From: Alcaligenes endophyticus
GTDB lineage: Bacteria > Pseudomonadota > Gammaproteobacteria > Burkholderiales > Burkholderiaceae_B
Direction: 5' to 3'
Assembly (NCBI RefSeq): GCF_026344035.1
Contig: NZ_JAPKND010000001.1
Location: forward strand, 744,001-808,000
Length of the DNA stretch: 64,000 bases
A program made the position numbers and the translations under genes. Below, in pieces: positions 27,613 through 35,893 of this stretch (position 1 is the stretch's first letter; the number at the start of each line of letters is the position of its first letter). The notes under the pieces are model-generated. The model ran no database searches. It was not told the origin of the DNA and saw only the letters and a list, made by a program, of their open reading frames with translations.

Positions 27613-28225
27613 CCCCACTATGCGCCGCAGTTTATGGCCTATTTATAGCATTATGGCCATTTGCCTAGCCCCTCTTCTGTTTGCATTAGCCGCCTACTAC
27701 TTACCGGCTTTAGGCCTGCGCCCCCCTGGACAAAGTAATTATGGCCATTTGATTGAACCGCAGCGGCCCGTTCCGAGCGCGGCCGACTTAACCCTGCATA
27801 CCCTACAAGGTGACAACTTCGACCTACAAAGCCTACGCGGGCAATGGGTCTTGCTGAACGTAGACTCAGGCGCCTGCCCCGAGAGCTGCGTACGCAAATT
27901 ATTTATCTTACGTAACTCACACGCCAGCCAAGGTAAAAACGTAGGCCGCGTAGCGCGCGTCTGGTTAATTACCGATCAGATCACCCCTAGTGCACGTATT
28001 CAGCAGGCCTATCAGGGCACACACATGCTACGAGCCTCCACTGAGCAACTCCAGCACTTCTTGCCCCTGCCCCTCCACCACGATCACAACGTATCTGACT
28101 TACATGCGGGTATGTGGGTGATTGATCCCAACGGCAATCTAATGCTGATGTTTCCTCCTGATGCCGACCCCTTACGAGTTCGCAAAGATCTTAGCAAACT
28201 GTTGCAATACTCACGGATAGGATAG
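27599..28225 (+). CDS. SCO-like membrane-anchored thioredoxin-fold protein of the oxidase cluster
   Basis: 208 residues; the ATG at 27599 has AAGGAT upstream and lies inside the 3' end of surf1. One N-terminal membrane helix (about 15-38) is followed by a thioredoxin-like domain. A CxxxC pair (Cys93 and Cys97, in GACPESC) sits where SCO proteins bind copper, and a His-rich stretch LHHDHNVSDLH comes near residue 165. It is more divergent than the true sco1 homologue encoded 2 kb downstream. It probably helps with CuA or CuB metallation or thiol reduction, inferred from fold and location. Confidence 0.75.
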   Translation: MASHSPTMRRSLWPIYSIMAICLAPLLFALAAYYLPALGLRPPGQSNYGHLIEPQRPVPSAADLTLHTLQGDNFDLQSLRGQWVLLNVDSGACPESCVRKLFILRNSHASQGKNVGRVARVWLITDQITPSARIQQAYQGTHMLRASTEQLQHFLPLPLHHDHNVSDLHAGMWVIDPNGNLMLMFPPDADPLRVRKDLSKLLQYSRIG

Positions 28226-28230
28226 TTTTC

Positions 28231-29307
28231 ATGGGTGCTATTGAACGGCGTTATCGCACGCTTGTGTATCTAACGTGGTTTTTAACGCTAGACCTCATTA
28301 TGTTTGGCGCCTTCGTACGTCTGAGTGACTCGGGCTTAGGCTGCCCCGATTGGCCCGGCTGCTATGGCAGCATCAGCCCGTTTGGCGCTAGCCAAGCCAT
28401 ACACAACGCCTACCTTGAGATGCCATATGGTCCCGTAAGCTGGGTTAAGGCCTGGATAGAAATGGTGCACCGCTACGTCGGCGCTAGTCTCGGCCTACTG
28501 ATTATCGCTATCGCCTGGATGGCATGGCGCCACAAAAAAGCGTTGCGGCAATCCGCCACACTGGCAACTCTCACACTGTTTACTGTTTGTCTGCAAGGAG
28601 CTTTAGGCGCTTGGACCGTCACCCACAAGCTTATGCCTATCGTTGTCACCACTCATCTGTTAGGAGGCATAAGCGTGCTGGCACTAATGACTTGTTTAGC
28701 CACGCGGGCCAGCCCATACCCAACACCCACAGCCGCCTCCAAAGCAATGCGTCCGTGGCTTATTGTCGCTCTTGGCTTGCTGATCATACAGATCGCTCTA
28801 GGTGGGTGGGTGAGCAGCAACTATGCAGCGTTAGCGTGCTTGGACTTTCCCACCTGCCATGGCAAATGGATACCCGAGATGGACTTCCAACAAGGGTATA
28901 CCTTCTTGCGCCCTCTGGGCCTACAAGCCTCAGGGGAGCCTCTACCCCAAAACGCTCTAACTGCCATTCACTGGGTACACCGAAATACCGCATGGCTCGT
29001 GTTTTTGCTATTGGGAGTGAGTGCCTACCGACTGCTACCTGACCCCGCTCTGCGTCGCTACGCAGCCTTGGTGTTGGGGTTGCTGTGCGCCCAACTCATT
29101 ACTGGACTGAGCACCATTTTTTTTCGTTGGCCTTTATTCATCGCCGTTTTACACAACGGGGGGGCCGCAGCCTTGGTATTAAGCTGCGTGACGATCTTAA
29201 TTCGTCTCTCGTACCCCCCCTTATTTTTGCAAGGAAAGCGCTATGATGAGTCAGTCTCTCACCCCTCACTCCACTCTGCGCCAATACCTGGCACTGACCA
29301 AACCTAA
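28231..29307 (+). CDS. ctaA: Haem A synthase CtaA (COX15 family)
   Basis: 358-residue membrane enzyme that oxidises the C8 methyl of haem O to formyl, giving haem A for the oxidase. It has eight hydrophobic segments in two four-helix halves. Conserved stretches include [32 protein letters not shown] and, in the second half, [21 protein letters not shown] and [13 protein letters not shown] with the haem-ligand His residues. The 3' end overlaps ctaB by 65 bases. Confidence 0.95.
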   Translation: MGAIERRYRTLVYLTWFLTLDLIMFGAFVRLSDSGLGCPDWPGCYGSISPFGASQAIHNAYLEMPYGPVSWVKAWIEMVHRYVGASLGLLIIAIAWMAWRHKKALRQSATLATLTLFTVCLQGALGAWTVTHKLMPIVVTTHLLGGISVLALMTCLATRASPYPTPTAASKAMRPWLIVALGLLIIQIALGGWVSSNYAALACLDFPTCHGKWIPEMDFQQGYTFLRPLGLQASGEPLPQNALTAIHWVHRNTAWLVFLLLGVSAYRLLPDPALRRYAALVLGLLCAQLITGLSTIFFRWPLFIAVLHNGGAAALVLSCVTILIRLSYPPLFLQGKRYDESVSHPSLHSAPIPGTDQT

Positions 29308-30136
29308 AGTTACCCAACTGGCCGTATTCTGTGCCGTTATTGGTATGTTCTTGGCCAGCCCAGGCTTGCCCGACCCGGGAACAGTACTGGCAGCCACGGT
29401 TGGCATATGGATGCTTGCCGCCGCCGCTTTCGCGTTGAACTGTTTAATTGAGCGAGAGCTTGATGCACGTATGCTGCGTACGGCTAGGCGCGGTACGGCC
29501 AGCGGAACAATTAGCTCAAACCAAGCATTAGTATTTTCCATGCTGTTAGGCAGTGCAGGCATACTGATACTCCGTTATGGCGTTAACCCATTAACCATGT
29601 GGCTGACTCTAGCCACTTTTATCGGTTACGCCGTGGTGTATACCGTCATACTTAAACCCCTGACACCGCAAAACATAGTAATTGGAGGGCTTGCTGGCGC
29701 CATGCCCCCCGCACTAGGTTGGGCCGCCATTGCTAACCAAGTCCCAGCCCAAGCTTGGTTACTGGTGCTGATTATTTTTATTTGGACGCCACCGCACTTT
29801 TGGTCCTTGGCCTTATATCGCCGTCATGACTATAAAGAAGCCGGTCTACCTATGCTGCCGTTAACGCATGGGCAACACTTCACTTGTCTACATATTGTGC
29901 TGTATAGCTACGTTTTACTTGCTGCTAGCGTGCTGCCCTATATCATACTCATGAATGGCCTGCTGTATCTGAGTGCCGCATTAGCGCTAGGCCTACGCTT
30001 TATCTTTCTTGCCCACCAATTGTATAAAGACTATTCAGATACCTTAGCGCGTAAACTATTTCGATATTCAATTGTCTATTTAGCGCTGCTATTTGGAGCG
30101 TTGCTGTTAGACCATTGGCTGAATCCTCTCTTGTGA
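29243..30136 (+). CDS. ctaB: Protoheme IX farnesyltransferase (haem O synthase) CtaB
   Basis: 297-residue UbiA-superfamily membrane prenyltransferase that adds farnesyl to haem B, making haem O for CtaA. The Asp/Glu-rich active sites are visible: [18 protein letters not shown] near residue 65-80 and [14 protein letters not shown] near 195. GCAAGGAAAG precedes the paired ATGs at 29243, inside the end of ctaA. No alternative start preserves the conserved [10 protein letters not shown] opening, so the 65-base overlap looks real. Confidence 0.95.
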   Translation: MMSQSLTPHSTLRQYLALTKPKVTQLAVFCAVIGMFLASPGLPDPGTVLAATVGIWMLAAAAFALNCLIERELDARMLRTARRGTASGTISSNQALVFSMLLGSAGILILRYGVNPLTMWLTLATFIGYAVVYTVILKPLTPQNIVIGGLAGAMPPALGWAAIANQVPAQAWLLVLIIFIWTPPHFWSLALYRRHDYKEAGLPMLPLTHGQHFTCLHIVLYSYVLLAASVLPYIILMNGLLYLSAALALGLRFIFLAHQLYKDYSDTLARKLFRYSIVYLALLFGALLLDHWLNPLL

Positions 30137-30149
30137 CTAGTAACCCATC

Positions 30150-30770
30150 ATGTTTAAACCTGCTGCCACCTTAATCAAACGCTGCCTCGCTTTAAGTGGC
30201 GTAGCGGTGCTTACCCTCAGTCTGAACGCTTGTAGCCCAGATCAACCCACCCTGCCTTTTAAGGGTAGCGATATCACTGGCTCGCATTTAGGCAAGGATC
30301 TCGACATGGTGGACACAGCAGGTCAGCCACGCAGTCTGAAAGACTACAAAGGTAAAGTAGTGGTGGGATTTTTCGGTTTTACACAATGCCCAGATATTTG
30401 CCCGACTGCCATGACGCAACTCGCACAAGCTATCGATTTACTGGGCCCTGATGCCAGTAAAACACAGGTTCTGATGATTACTGTGGACCCCGCACGTGAC
30501 ACACCAAATGTCTTGAAAGACTACGTACAAATTTTTCACGACGACTTCGATGGGCTGACGGGTTCGGAAGCACAGTTAGCCAAAACCGCTAAATCCTTTA
30601 AAGCTTTTTATGCACGTGCCCCTGGAGCAAAACCGGGGCAATACACCATGGATCACTCTTCCTCGTTTTACATCATCGATCCACAAGGGGAAGCACGCTC
30701 GCTACTACGAGGTGACGCCACCCCTGAAGAACTCGCCCATGATATACGTCTAGTGCTCCCTAACCCATAG
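30150..30770 (+). CDS. SCO1/SenC family copper chaperone lipoprotein
   Basis: 206 residues. The N-terminal signal ends in a lipobox-like LSLNAC (Cys28), so it is probably a lipoprotein on the periplasmic side. The thioredoxin-like domain has the SCO copper motif CPDIC (Cys80, Cys84) and a later conserved His in TMDHSSSFYIIDP. Such proteins deliver copper to CuA of subunit II. It is the last plus-strand gene of the oxidase block and ends 26 bases before the end of a convergent antiporter gene. Confidence 0.93.
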   Translation: MFKPAATLIKRCLALSGVAVLTLSLNACSPDQPTLPFKGSDITGSHLGKDLDMVDTAGQPRSLKDYKGKVVVGFFGFTQCPDICPTAMTQLAQAIDLLGPDASKTQVLMITVDPARDTPNVLKDYVQIFHDDFDGLTGSEAQLAKTAKSFKAFYARAPGAKPGQYTMDHSSSFYIIDPQGEARSLLRGDATPEELAHDIRLVLPNP

Positions 30771-30796
30771 CATCACCAGCTTACAGAGGCTTGTAC

Positions 30797-33418
30797 TTAG
30801 TGCGGCATATCCGTACTGCGTGGCAATACTGGATCGGTGGGCGACATAGGCCCCACAAACTCCGATGCAGCACTAAGAGCCGTTGCCACTTGAAACACAG
30901 GCTTGTCAGTAGTAGGCTCAAACTTGCCTTGTTGATACTCGCGCCAGACCTCATAAGCTCGCTTGCGTTGCGCAGCGACTGCCTGCATTTTCTCTTTCAA
31001 CAACGGATCCTGCTCCATTAGGGACTCAAAATCCTTGCCGTGCAGCATCAATAAACGGCTATAGCTGAGCGAGCGCACGGTTCCTTCAAGGTCTACCCCC
31101 GACAGCATCGTGAGCTCACCCACTGTATTACCCGTTCCAAGCTCTATCTGAGTACCATCAGGCAAATCCACTGATAAAGCCCCCGAGGCAATAAAATACA
31201 TATTGTGCGTACTGCCCTGGCGCAAATGCACTTGCTGCCCCGGTAACGTTAGACGCGGCCTCATTTTTTTGAGCAAATGTTTAAGCGTTTCTGGCTTTAC
31301 GCCTTGCAACATGGGTACCCGCTGAATGAGGTCTGCAGCGCTCATAATGAAGTCCACGTCGGGGCGTTTGCTCACGTATGACCACCGCGCATCGCATTCT
31401 CGTACCAACTCTACGTACAGTTCGCTGCTGATTAAGGCTTGCGACAACATGCTGCGATAGCGGCTGCGCTCTTGGGCTGCCACAATACGCGCCAAATAAC
31501 GTTCTTGTAGCCAATGCGAAAAAGCAGGGTATTGCAGGCTCAAGGCGTGCAACGACACTTCCAACTGTTTAACCCGCAAATTATGTATTTCAAGTATGCG
31601 ATCTGATGCCTCGTCGCCGAGTAAAGGCTTAAGTTCCGTATGGATGAATGCCGTCAAACGACGAGTAATCACCGACTTGACCATTAAATTACTGAAACGC
31701 TGGCCAAGTTCAAAAGCCAACCAAGCCTGAAAACCAAACAAGTAATGCAAACGCAATGCTACTCTGAAGCGATAGCTATAACGCATATCTCGCGCTATGG
31801 CGGCCTCGTAGCCAGCTATACCGCCACCCCGAACGGCATCTGCTAGGCTTTCGGCGCGGGCCAGCAAAGTTTCTGCACTTTTCCAATCAACTACTTGCGC
31901 GCTTAACTGCTCATAATATTTCTCAATTTCATGGGAGATCAACATTCCCATACCAATATTGATTTTTTGCTCTAGGGTAAGAGCCTGTATATGCGGCAGG
32001 GCCACGCTTGAACGAGCCGAATCAAATACGTTACTGACACGTTTAGTAATTGAATCGGGGATATTTTCGCTGTGAGCAAAGCCTTGGATACGTTCTTGTA
32101 AGTCATCGAGGGCCAACACCACCGCTTGATCACGTATGCTGCTTTCCACAGGACTTAGGCGGTCGAGCTTCAATGCTCGGATAAGCGGTCGCAGCGTCAT
32201 ACCATTGATGAATAATGTCATCAATACAAAGCCTGTCGCCGCCACCCCGATAAACTGCCGCATCTCATACGGTAAAGCCTGCTGTTCTGTCACCGCCAAC
32301 GCCAAGGCAAGCGAGACTGCACCGCGCAAACCACCCCACAAGATCACCGTGCAATACGGAGCACTGACTTTATTACCGAAACGCGTACGGCCCAGCAAAG
32401 GTAAGACGCCAAAAACCATCACTGCACGAGCTAACAAGGTGACCGCAAACAACAAAACAATTAAAAACACCTGTTTCCAACTGATGTCAGCCATCAGTCG
32501 AGGAATCAGCATGGCGGCAAAAAGGAAAATGAGCGAATTGGCTAAAAAACCCATCTGCGTCCAAGAACTACGTAGCAGCTCAAAGGTTACCGGCGACATC
32601 CGCGTGCGCCCGTTAGAGCCCACTACCAAGCCAGCAATAACGGTAGCCACGACGCCCGACACCTGTAGATAATGCTCAGACACAAAATAAGAAAGATAGG
32701 CCAGTGCAATCGTTAATGTTACCTCTGCAGCGGGCCAGCCCCGCAAAACAATAAATAACTGATTGGCTAGCACCCCAAAGAAATAACCTGCCAAGCCTCC
32801 ACCAAGGAAACTCACTAAAAATGTTTGTAAAACCAAAGATCCGGATAAATGGCCACCTTGCGTGAGCACCGCTAGTAGAACGGTATACAGTGCGATTGAA
32901 GCCGCGTCGTTAAAGAGCGCCTCACCTTCTACTAAGGTAGATAAACGCTTGGGCGCGCCCACCTCGCGAAAAACCCCTACAACAGCGATGGGATCAGTGG
33001 TGGCAACGATGGCGCCTAACAGCAAACATACCAACAGACCATAATGCGAGGCTTCGTTCAGGGCAAAACCCACGGCAAACGTACAGACCACTACTGCCAC
33101 GACTGCCATCATTAAAATAGCGCCTACATCGTCCAGTAAACGCCGTAAATTCATAGACAGCGACGTCTCAAACAATAAGATGGGCAAGAACAGATAAAGA
33201 AAGGTTTCGGAGGAAATCTGAAAAGCCTGGAGAGTATTCAGAAAGTCGCCCAGCACTTTGGGTGCCCATTGGTGCAGGTGCAACGTCACCCCAAGAGCAA
33301 AACCGATAATTGCCAGTAATACAGAGTACGGTAACCGCAAGCGGCCGGCTAACACCGGCATAAAAGCAACCAGTGCCAGTAAACCAGCGACGCCAAAAAC
33401 AAACTGCTCAATCTGCAT
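30797..33418 (-). CDS. NhaP-type (CPA1) Na+/H+ antiporter with C-terminal cyclic-nucleotide-binding-like domain
   Basis: 873 residues from the ATG at 33418 (GGAGGAAAAA upstream). The first about 415 residues are a CPA1 cation:proton antiporter with twelve hydrophobic segments, including the GEALFNDAASIALYT motif and LWGGLRGAVSLALAL. A long helical cytosolic region follows (about 430-700). Near the C-terminus (about 715-830) is a cNMP-binding fold (LPGQQVHLRQGSTHNMYFIASGALSV, GELTMLSG). The overall design resembles plant SOS1-like antiporters. It probably exports Na+ or K+ in exchange for protons under control of the cytosolic part. It is downstream of rpoH, with a terminator and structured leader between them. 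Confidence 0.9.
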   Translation of the reverse strand: MQIEQFVFGVAGLLALVAFMPVLAGRLRLPYSVLLAIIGFALGVTLHLHQWAPKVLGDFLNTLQAFQISSETFLYLFLPILLFETSLSMNLRRLLDDVGAILMMAVVAVVVCTFAVGFALNEASHYGLLVCLLLGAIVATTDPIAVVGVFREVGAPKRLSTLVEGEALFNDAASIALYTVLLAVLTQGGHLSGSLVLQTFLVSFLGGGLAGYFFGVLANQLFIVLRGWPAAEVTLTIALAYLSYFVSEHYLQVSGVVATVIAGLVVGSNGRTRMSPVTFELLRSSWTQMGFLANSLIFLFAAMLIPRLMADISWKQVFLIVLLFAVTLLARAVMVFGVLPLLGRTRFGNKVSAPYCTVILWGGLRGAVSLALALAVTEQQALPYEMRQFIGVAATGFVLMTLFINGMTLRPLIRALKLDRLSPVESSIRDQAVVLALDDLQERIQGFAHSENIPDSITKRVSNVFDSARSSVALPHIQALTLEQKINIGMGMLISHEIEKYYEQLSAQVVDWKSAETLLARAESLADAVRGGGIAGYEAAIARDMRYSYRFRVALRLHYLFGFQAWLAFELGQRFSNLMVKSVITRRLTAFIHTELKPLLGDEASDRILEIHNLRVKQLEVSLHALSLQYPAFSHWLQERYLARIVAAQERSRYRSMLSQALISSELYVELVRECDARWSYVSKRPDVDFIMSAADLIQRVPMLQGVKPETLKHLLKKMRPRLTLPGQQVHLRQGSTHNMYFIASGALSVDLPDGTQIELGTGNTVGELTMLSGVDLEGTVRSLSYSRLLMLHGKDFESLMEQDPLLKEKMQAVAAQRKRAYEVWREYQQGKFEPTTDKPVFQVATALSAASEFVGPMSPTDPVLPRSTDMPH

Positions 33419-33470
33419 TTTTTTCCTCCCACGCTCTACCATGGGCTGTAGCGGGACATAACCCTTAACG

Positions 33471-33512
33471 ATAGCGACATAGAACTCAGAATAGCTCTGA
33501 GGCCTTCGCTAT
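33471..33512 (-). promoter_or_regulatory. Two-part hairpin in the antiporter 5' leader
   Basis: Nested inverted repeats: an outer seven-base stem (33471-33477 with 33506-33512) and an inner six-base stem (33485-33490 with 33496-33501), separated by an internal loop. It lies 53 bases before the antiporter ATG and after the rpoH terminator, so it would be in the antiporter mRNA. A regulatory role is only inferred. Confidence 0.45.
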
Positions 33513-33562
33513 ACCGTCGTATTCTATCGTGTACGTACGACAAGCTAGGGAAGGAAATGCAA

Positions 33563-33600
33563 AATATATAAAAAAAGAGGCACCTGAGTAACAGGTGCCT
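33563..33600 (-). terminator. Rho-independent terminator of rpoH
   Basis: A perfect nine-base stem (AGGCACCTG with CAGGTGCCT, 33578-33600) with a five-base loop. On the minus strand it is followed by CTCTTTTTTT, an excellent U-tract. Confidence 0.85.
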
Positions 33601-33755
33601 TAGAAAACATCCGCTTCAAAAGGGAGGGGAAGAGGAGAAGCAGAAGCGGACGATACACATCAACGTAATAATCAATGTGTATAAGGGTTAGTCCTCAATG
33701 CTTCAACTTAGTTCGCCTGATCTCCCGGCTAAAGTGTAACTGTTTTTTGCCACGC

Positions 33756-34646
33756 TTACGCCGCAGTGGCTAACGCTAAACGCAACTTTTTAAACGCCGC
33801 TGCTTCAATTTGGCGTATCCGTTCTGCCGAGACACCAAACTCGCCCGCCAAGTCATGTAAGGTGGCGGTGCCATCGTCTTGCAGCCAACGGGCACGTACA
33901 ATCCGCTGCGAGCGTTCATCAAGCGCTTCCAGTGCGCTTTCCAGCCCACTGCTTTGCAAGTGATCGTTGTCACGTTGTTCAAGGACCCGTGAGGGCTCTA
34001 GATCGTCGTCAGATAAATAAGAAATAGGTGCGTAGATATCTTCGTCTTCGACGGGAGCATCTAAGCCCATATCGTGGCCTGACATACGCACTTCCATTTC
34101 GGTGACATCTTGAGGACGTACGTTTAATTCACGGGCAATATCGTCGATTTGTTCAGGGTCTAGGGTTTGACCATCTGGAGTCATGCGACGTAAGTTAAAA
34201 AATAATTTACGCTGTGCTTTGGTAGTGGCCACCTTAACCATGCGCCAATTGCGCACCACATATTCATGGATTTCTGCTTTAATCCAGTGCACAGCGAACG
34301 AAACCAGACGCACACCACGATCTGGGTCAAAACGCTTAACGGCTTTCATTAAGCCTACATTACCTTCTTGTATCAGGTCGGCATGCGGCAGGCCATAGCC
34401 TAGGTACTGGCGGGCAATAGACACCACCAAGCGCAAATGCGACATAATAAGACTACGGGCGGCTTCTAGATCATCGTGATCGCGCAAGTTACGTCCGTAT
34501 TCTGCTTCTTGCTCGGCTGTCAGCATAGGCATACGCTGCACCGCGCTAATATACGCTTCTATGGTGCCCAAGGCGCCGGGGTTGGCGACGGCTGCGACAA
34601 GATCATTACTTGGCGCTAAGGCCACAGCTTGCGTGTCATATGTCAT
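33756..34646 (-). CDS. rpoH: RNA polymerase heat-shock sigma factor RpoH (sigma-32)
   Basis: 296-residue sigma-70 family protein directing transcription of chaperone and protease genes. Region 2 is seen as DLIQEGNVGLMKAVKRFDP followed by HWIKAEIHEYVVRNWR. The RpoH box QRKLFFNLRR (about residues 138-147), which separates RpoH from RpoD, is present. Region 4.2 ends with LAGEFGVSAERIRQIEAAAFKKL. Upstream lies a CIRCE operator, so the gene is likely repressed by HrcA at normal temperature. Confidence 0.97.
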   Translation of the reverse strand: MTYDTQAVALAPSNDLVAAVANPGALGTIEAYISAVQRMPMLTAEQEAEYGRNLRDHDDLEAARSLIMSHLRLVVSIARQYLGYGLPHADLIQEGNVGLMKAVKRFDPDRGVRLVSFAVHWIKAEIHEYVVRNWRMVKVATTKAQRKLFFNLRRMTPDGQTLDPEQIDDIARELNVRPQDVTEMEVRMSGHDMGLDAPVEDEDIYAPISYLSDDDLEPSRVLEQRDNDHLQSSGLESALEALDERSQRIVRARWLQDDGTATLHDLAGEFGVSAERIRQIEAAAFKKLRLALATAA

Positions 34647-34721
34647 GGGCGATTCCTTATATTGTCAAAGGCTCTTGGGTACAAGAAATTAGACAATTGA
34701 ACAGAGGATAACTTCTTGATT

Positions 34722-34748
34722 CTAGCACTCGTTGAGCATGAGTGCTAA
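34722..34748. promoter_or_regulatory. CIRCE operator (HrcA binding site) upstream of rpoH
   Basis: CTAGCACTC, nine bases, GAGTGCTAA: the consensus CIRCE is TTAGCACTC-N9-GAGTGCTAA, so only one of 18 positions differs. It lies 75-102 bases before the rpoH start codon. HrcA, the CIRCE repressor, is heat-labile and depends on GroEL for activity, so this links sigma-32 supply to chaperone capacity. Confidence 0.93.
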
Positions 34749-34851
34749 TCTTTAATACTGTGTTTAGATACAGCCACGGTAAAAAAGTTCAACCCATTTT
34801 TACGTTCGTCCAACCTAAGCTGGACGAACTTGCATTCTACCCAAGAAGTAT

Positions 34852-35748
34852 TTACTTCAGATGACGGGCATGAAATTCCATATGATCTTGTATAAAGGTG
34901 GCGATAAAGTAGTACCCATGGTCATATCCTTCATGACGACGTAGCGTTAACGGCTGCCCCGCTTGCTGACACGCTTGCTCGAAGGCTTCGGGATATAACT
35001 GGGTGGGCAAAAAGTTATCTGCCAAGCCTTGGTCGACCAGAATTCCAGCAGGATAAGGATTGCGCACCTTGCTCATTAAGACACTGGCGTCATGCTCCGC
35101 CCATACCGCCTTGTCTGCCCCCAAATAAGTGCTAAAGGCTTTTTCACCCCAAGGGCATTGTAACGGTGCACAAATAGGCGCAAACGCGGAAACCGACTGA
35201 TATTTTCCTGGGTGACGCAATGCCAATGTCAGCGCACCGTGCCCTCCCATCGAGTGACCAAAAATGCCCATGCGTTGACTGTCACCGGGCAACACTTGTG
35301 TCGCAATCTCGAAAAGCTCTTGCGTAACATAGCTTTCCATGCGGTAGTTTTGATTCCAACCAGGTTGGGTCGCATCCAAATAAAAGCCGGCTCCTACACC
35401 CAGGTCCCAATGATCAGTTTCACCTTCTACACCCGCACCGCGAGGGCTGGTATCCGGAGTGATTAACATCAAGCCGTGCTCAGCCGCATAACGTTGAGCA
35501 CCCGCTTTAATCATGAACGTTTCTTCTGTGCAGGTCAGCCCTGCCAAGAAGAACAATACAGGAACTTTGCCCTGGCCCATTAAGGCGGCGCCACTTGTGG
35601 CATCTTTTTCTGCTTGTGCCTGCAATTGCGGTGGCAAATAAACAGAAAACCGCATAGGTAAACCTATGGCTTGCGACTCATGCTTGTAAAAACGCTGCCA
35701 ACCATCAAAGCAACGGTGTTCGCTTAACAGTTCAAGACTGTGACTCAT
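34852..35748 (-). CDS. fghA: S-formylglutathione hydrolase
   Basis: 298-residue alpha/beta hydrolase (esterase D family) that hydrolyses S-formylglutathione to formate and glutathione, the second step of glutathione-dependent formaldehyde detoxification. The nucleophile elbow is GHSMGGHGAL (Ser near residue 152). The oxyanion region LAGLTCTEETF and the C-terminal RRHEGYDHGYYFIATFI with the catalytic His are present. It is 145 bases downstream of the adhC gene on the same strand, the partner enzyme. Confidence 0.95.
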   Translation of the reverse strand: MSHSLELLSEHRCFDGWQRFYKHESQAIGLPMRFSVYLPPQLQAQAEKDATSGAALMGQGKVPVLFFLAGLTCTEETFMIKAGAQRYAAEHGLMLITPDTSPRGAGVEGETDHWDLGVGAGFYLDATQPGWNQNYRMESYVTQELFEIATQVLPGDSQRMGIFGHSMGGHGALTLALRHPGKYQSVSAFAPICAPLQCPWGEKAFSTYLGADKAVWAEHDASVLMSKVRNPYPAGILVDQGLADNFLPTQLYPEAFEQACQQAGQPLTLRRHEGYDHGYYFIATFIQDHMEFHARHLK

Positions 35749-35799
35749 AATGACTCCAAAACAGGACTTGCTGATTAGGCCAGCTTGTCACAGGGTTGA

Positions 35800-35825
35800 G
35801 TAAATAGCGCCCAGAAAAGGCGCTA
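35800..35825 (-). terminator. Hairpin between adhC and fghA
   Basis: A perfect seven-base stem (TAGCGCC with GGCGCTA, 35805-35825) with a seven-base loop. On the minus strand it is followed by TTTACTC, so it could be a weak terminator or partial read-through site between adhC and fghA. Confidence 0.45.
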
Positions 35826-35893
35826 GGACTATGAGACAGATGTTGATGACGCCCACTCGCCCAGCGCCTGCCTGTCTACCTACTAATCAGTGC

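Larger units (their letters stand above)
33419..33755. other. Intergenic region between rpoH and the antiporter gene
   Basis: 337 bases without a gene. On the minus strand it holds, in order, a TCCGCTTC...GAAGCGGA inverted repeat (33610-33650), the rpoH terminator (33571-33600), and a two-part hairpin in the antiporter leader (33471-33512). The antiporter promoter should lie between 33512 and 33570; I could not assign clear boxes. Confidence 0.6.

Noticed and set aside
32136-32672. 178-codon plus-strand frame within the antiporter gene
   Set aside because: It is antisense to conserved transmembrane segments of the NhaP-type protein, and its composition is that of a complement shadow.
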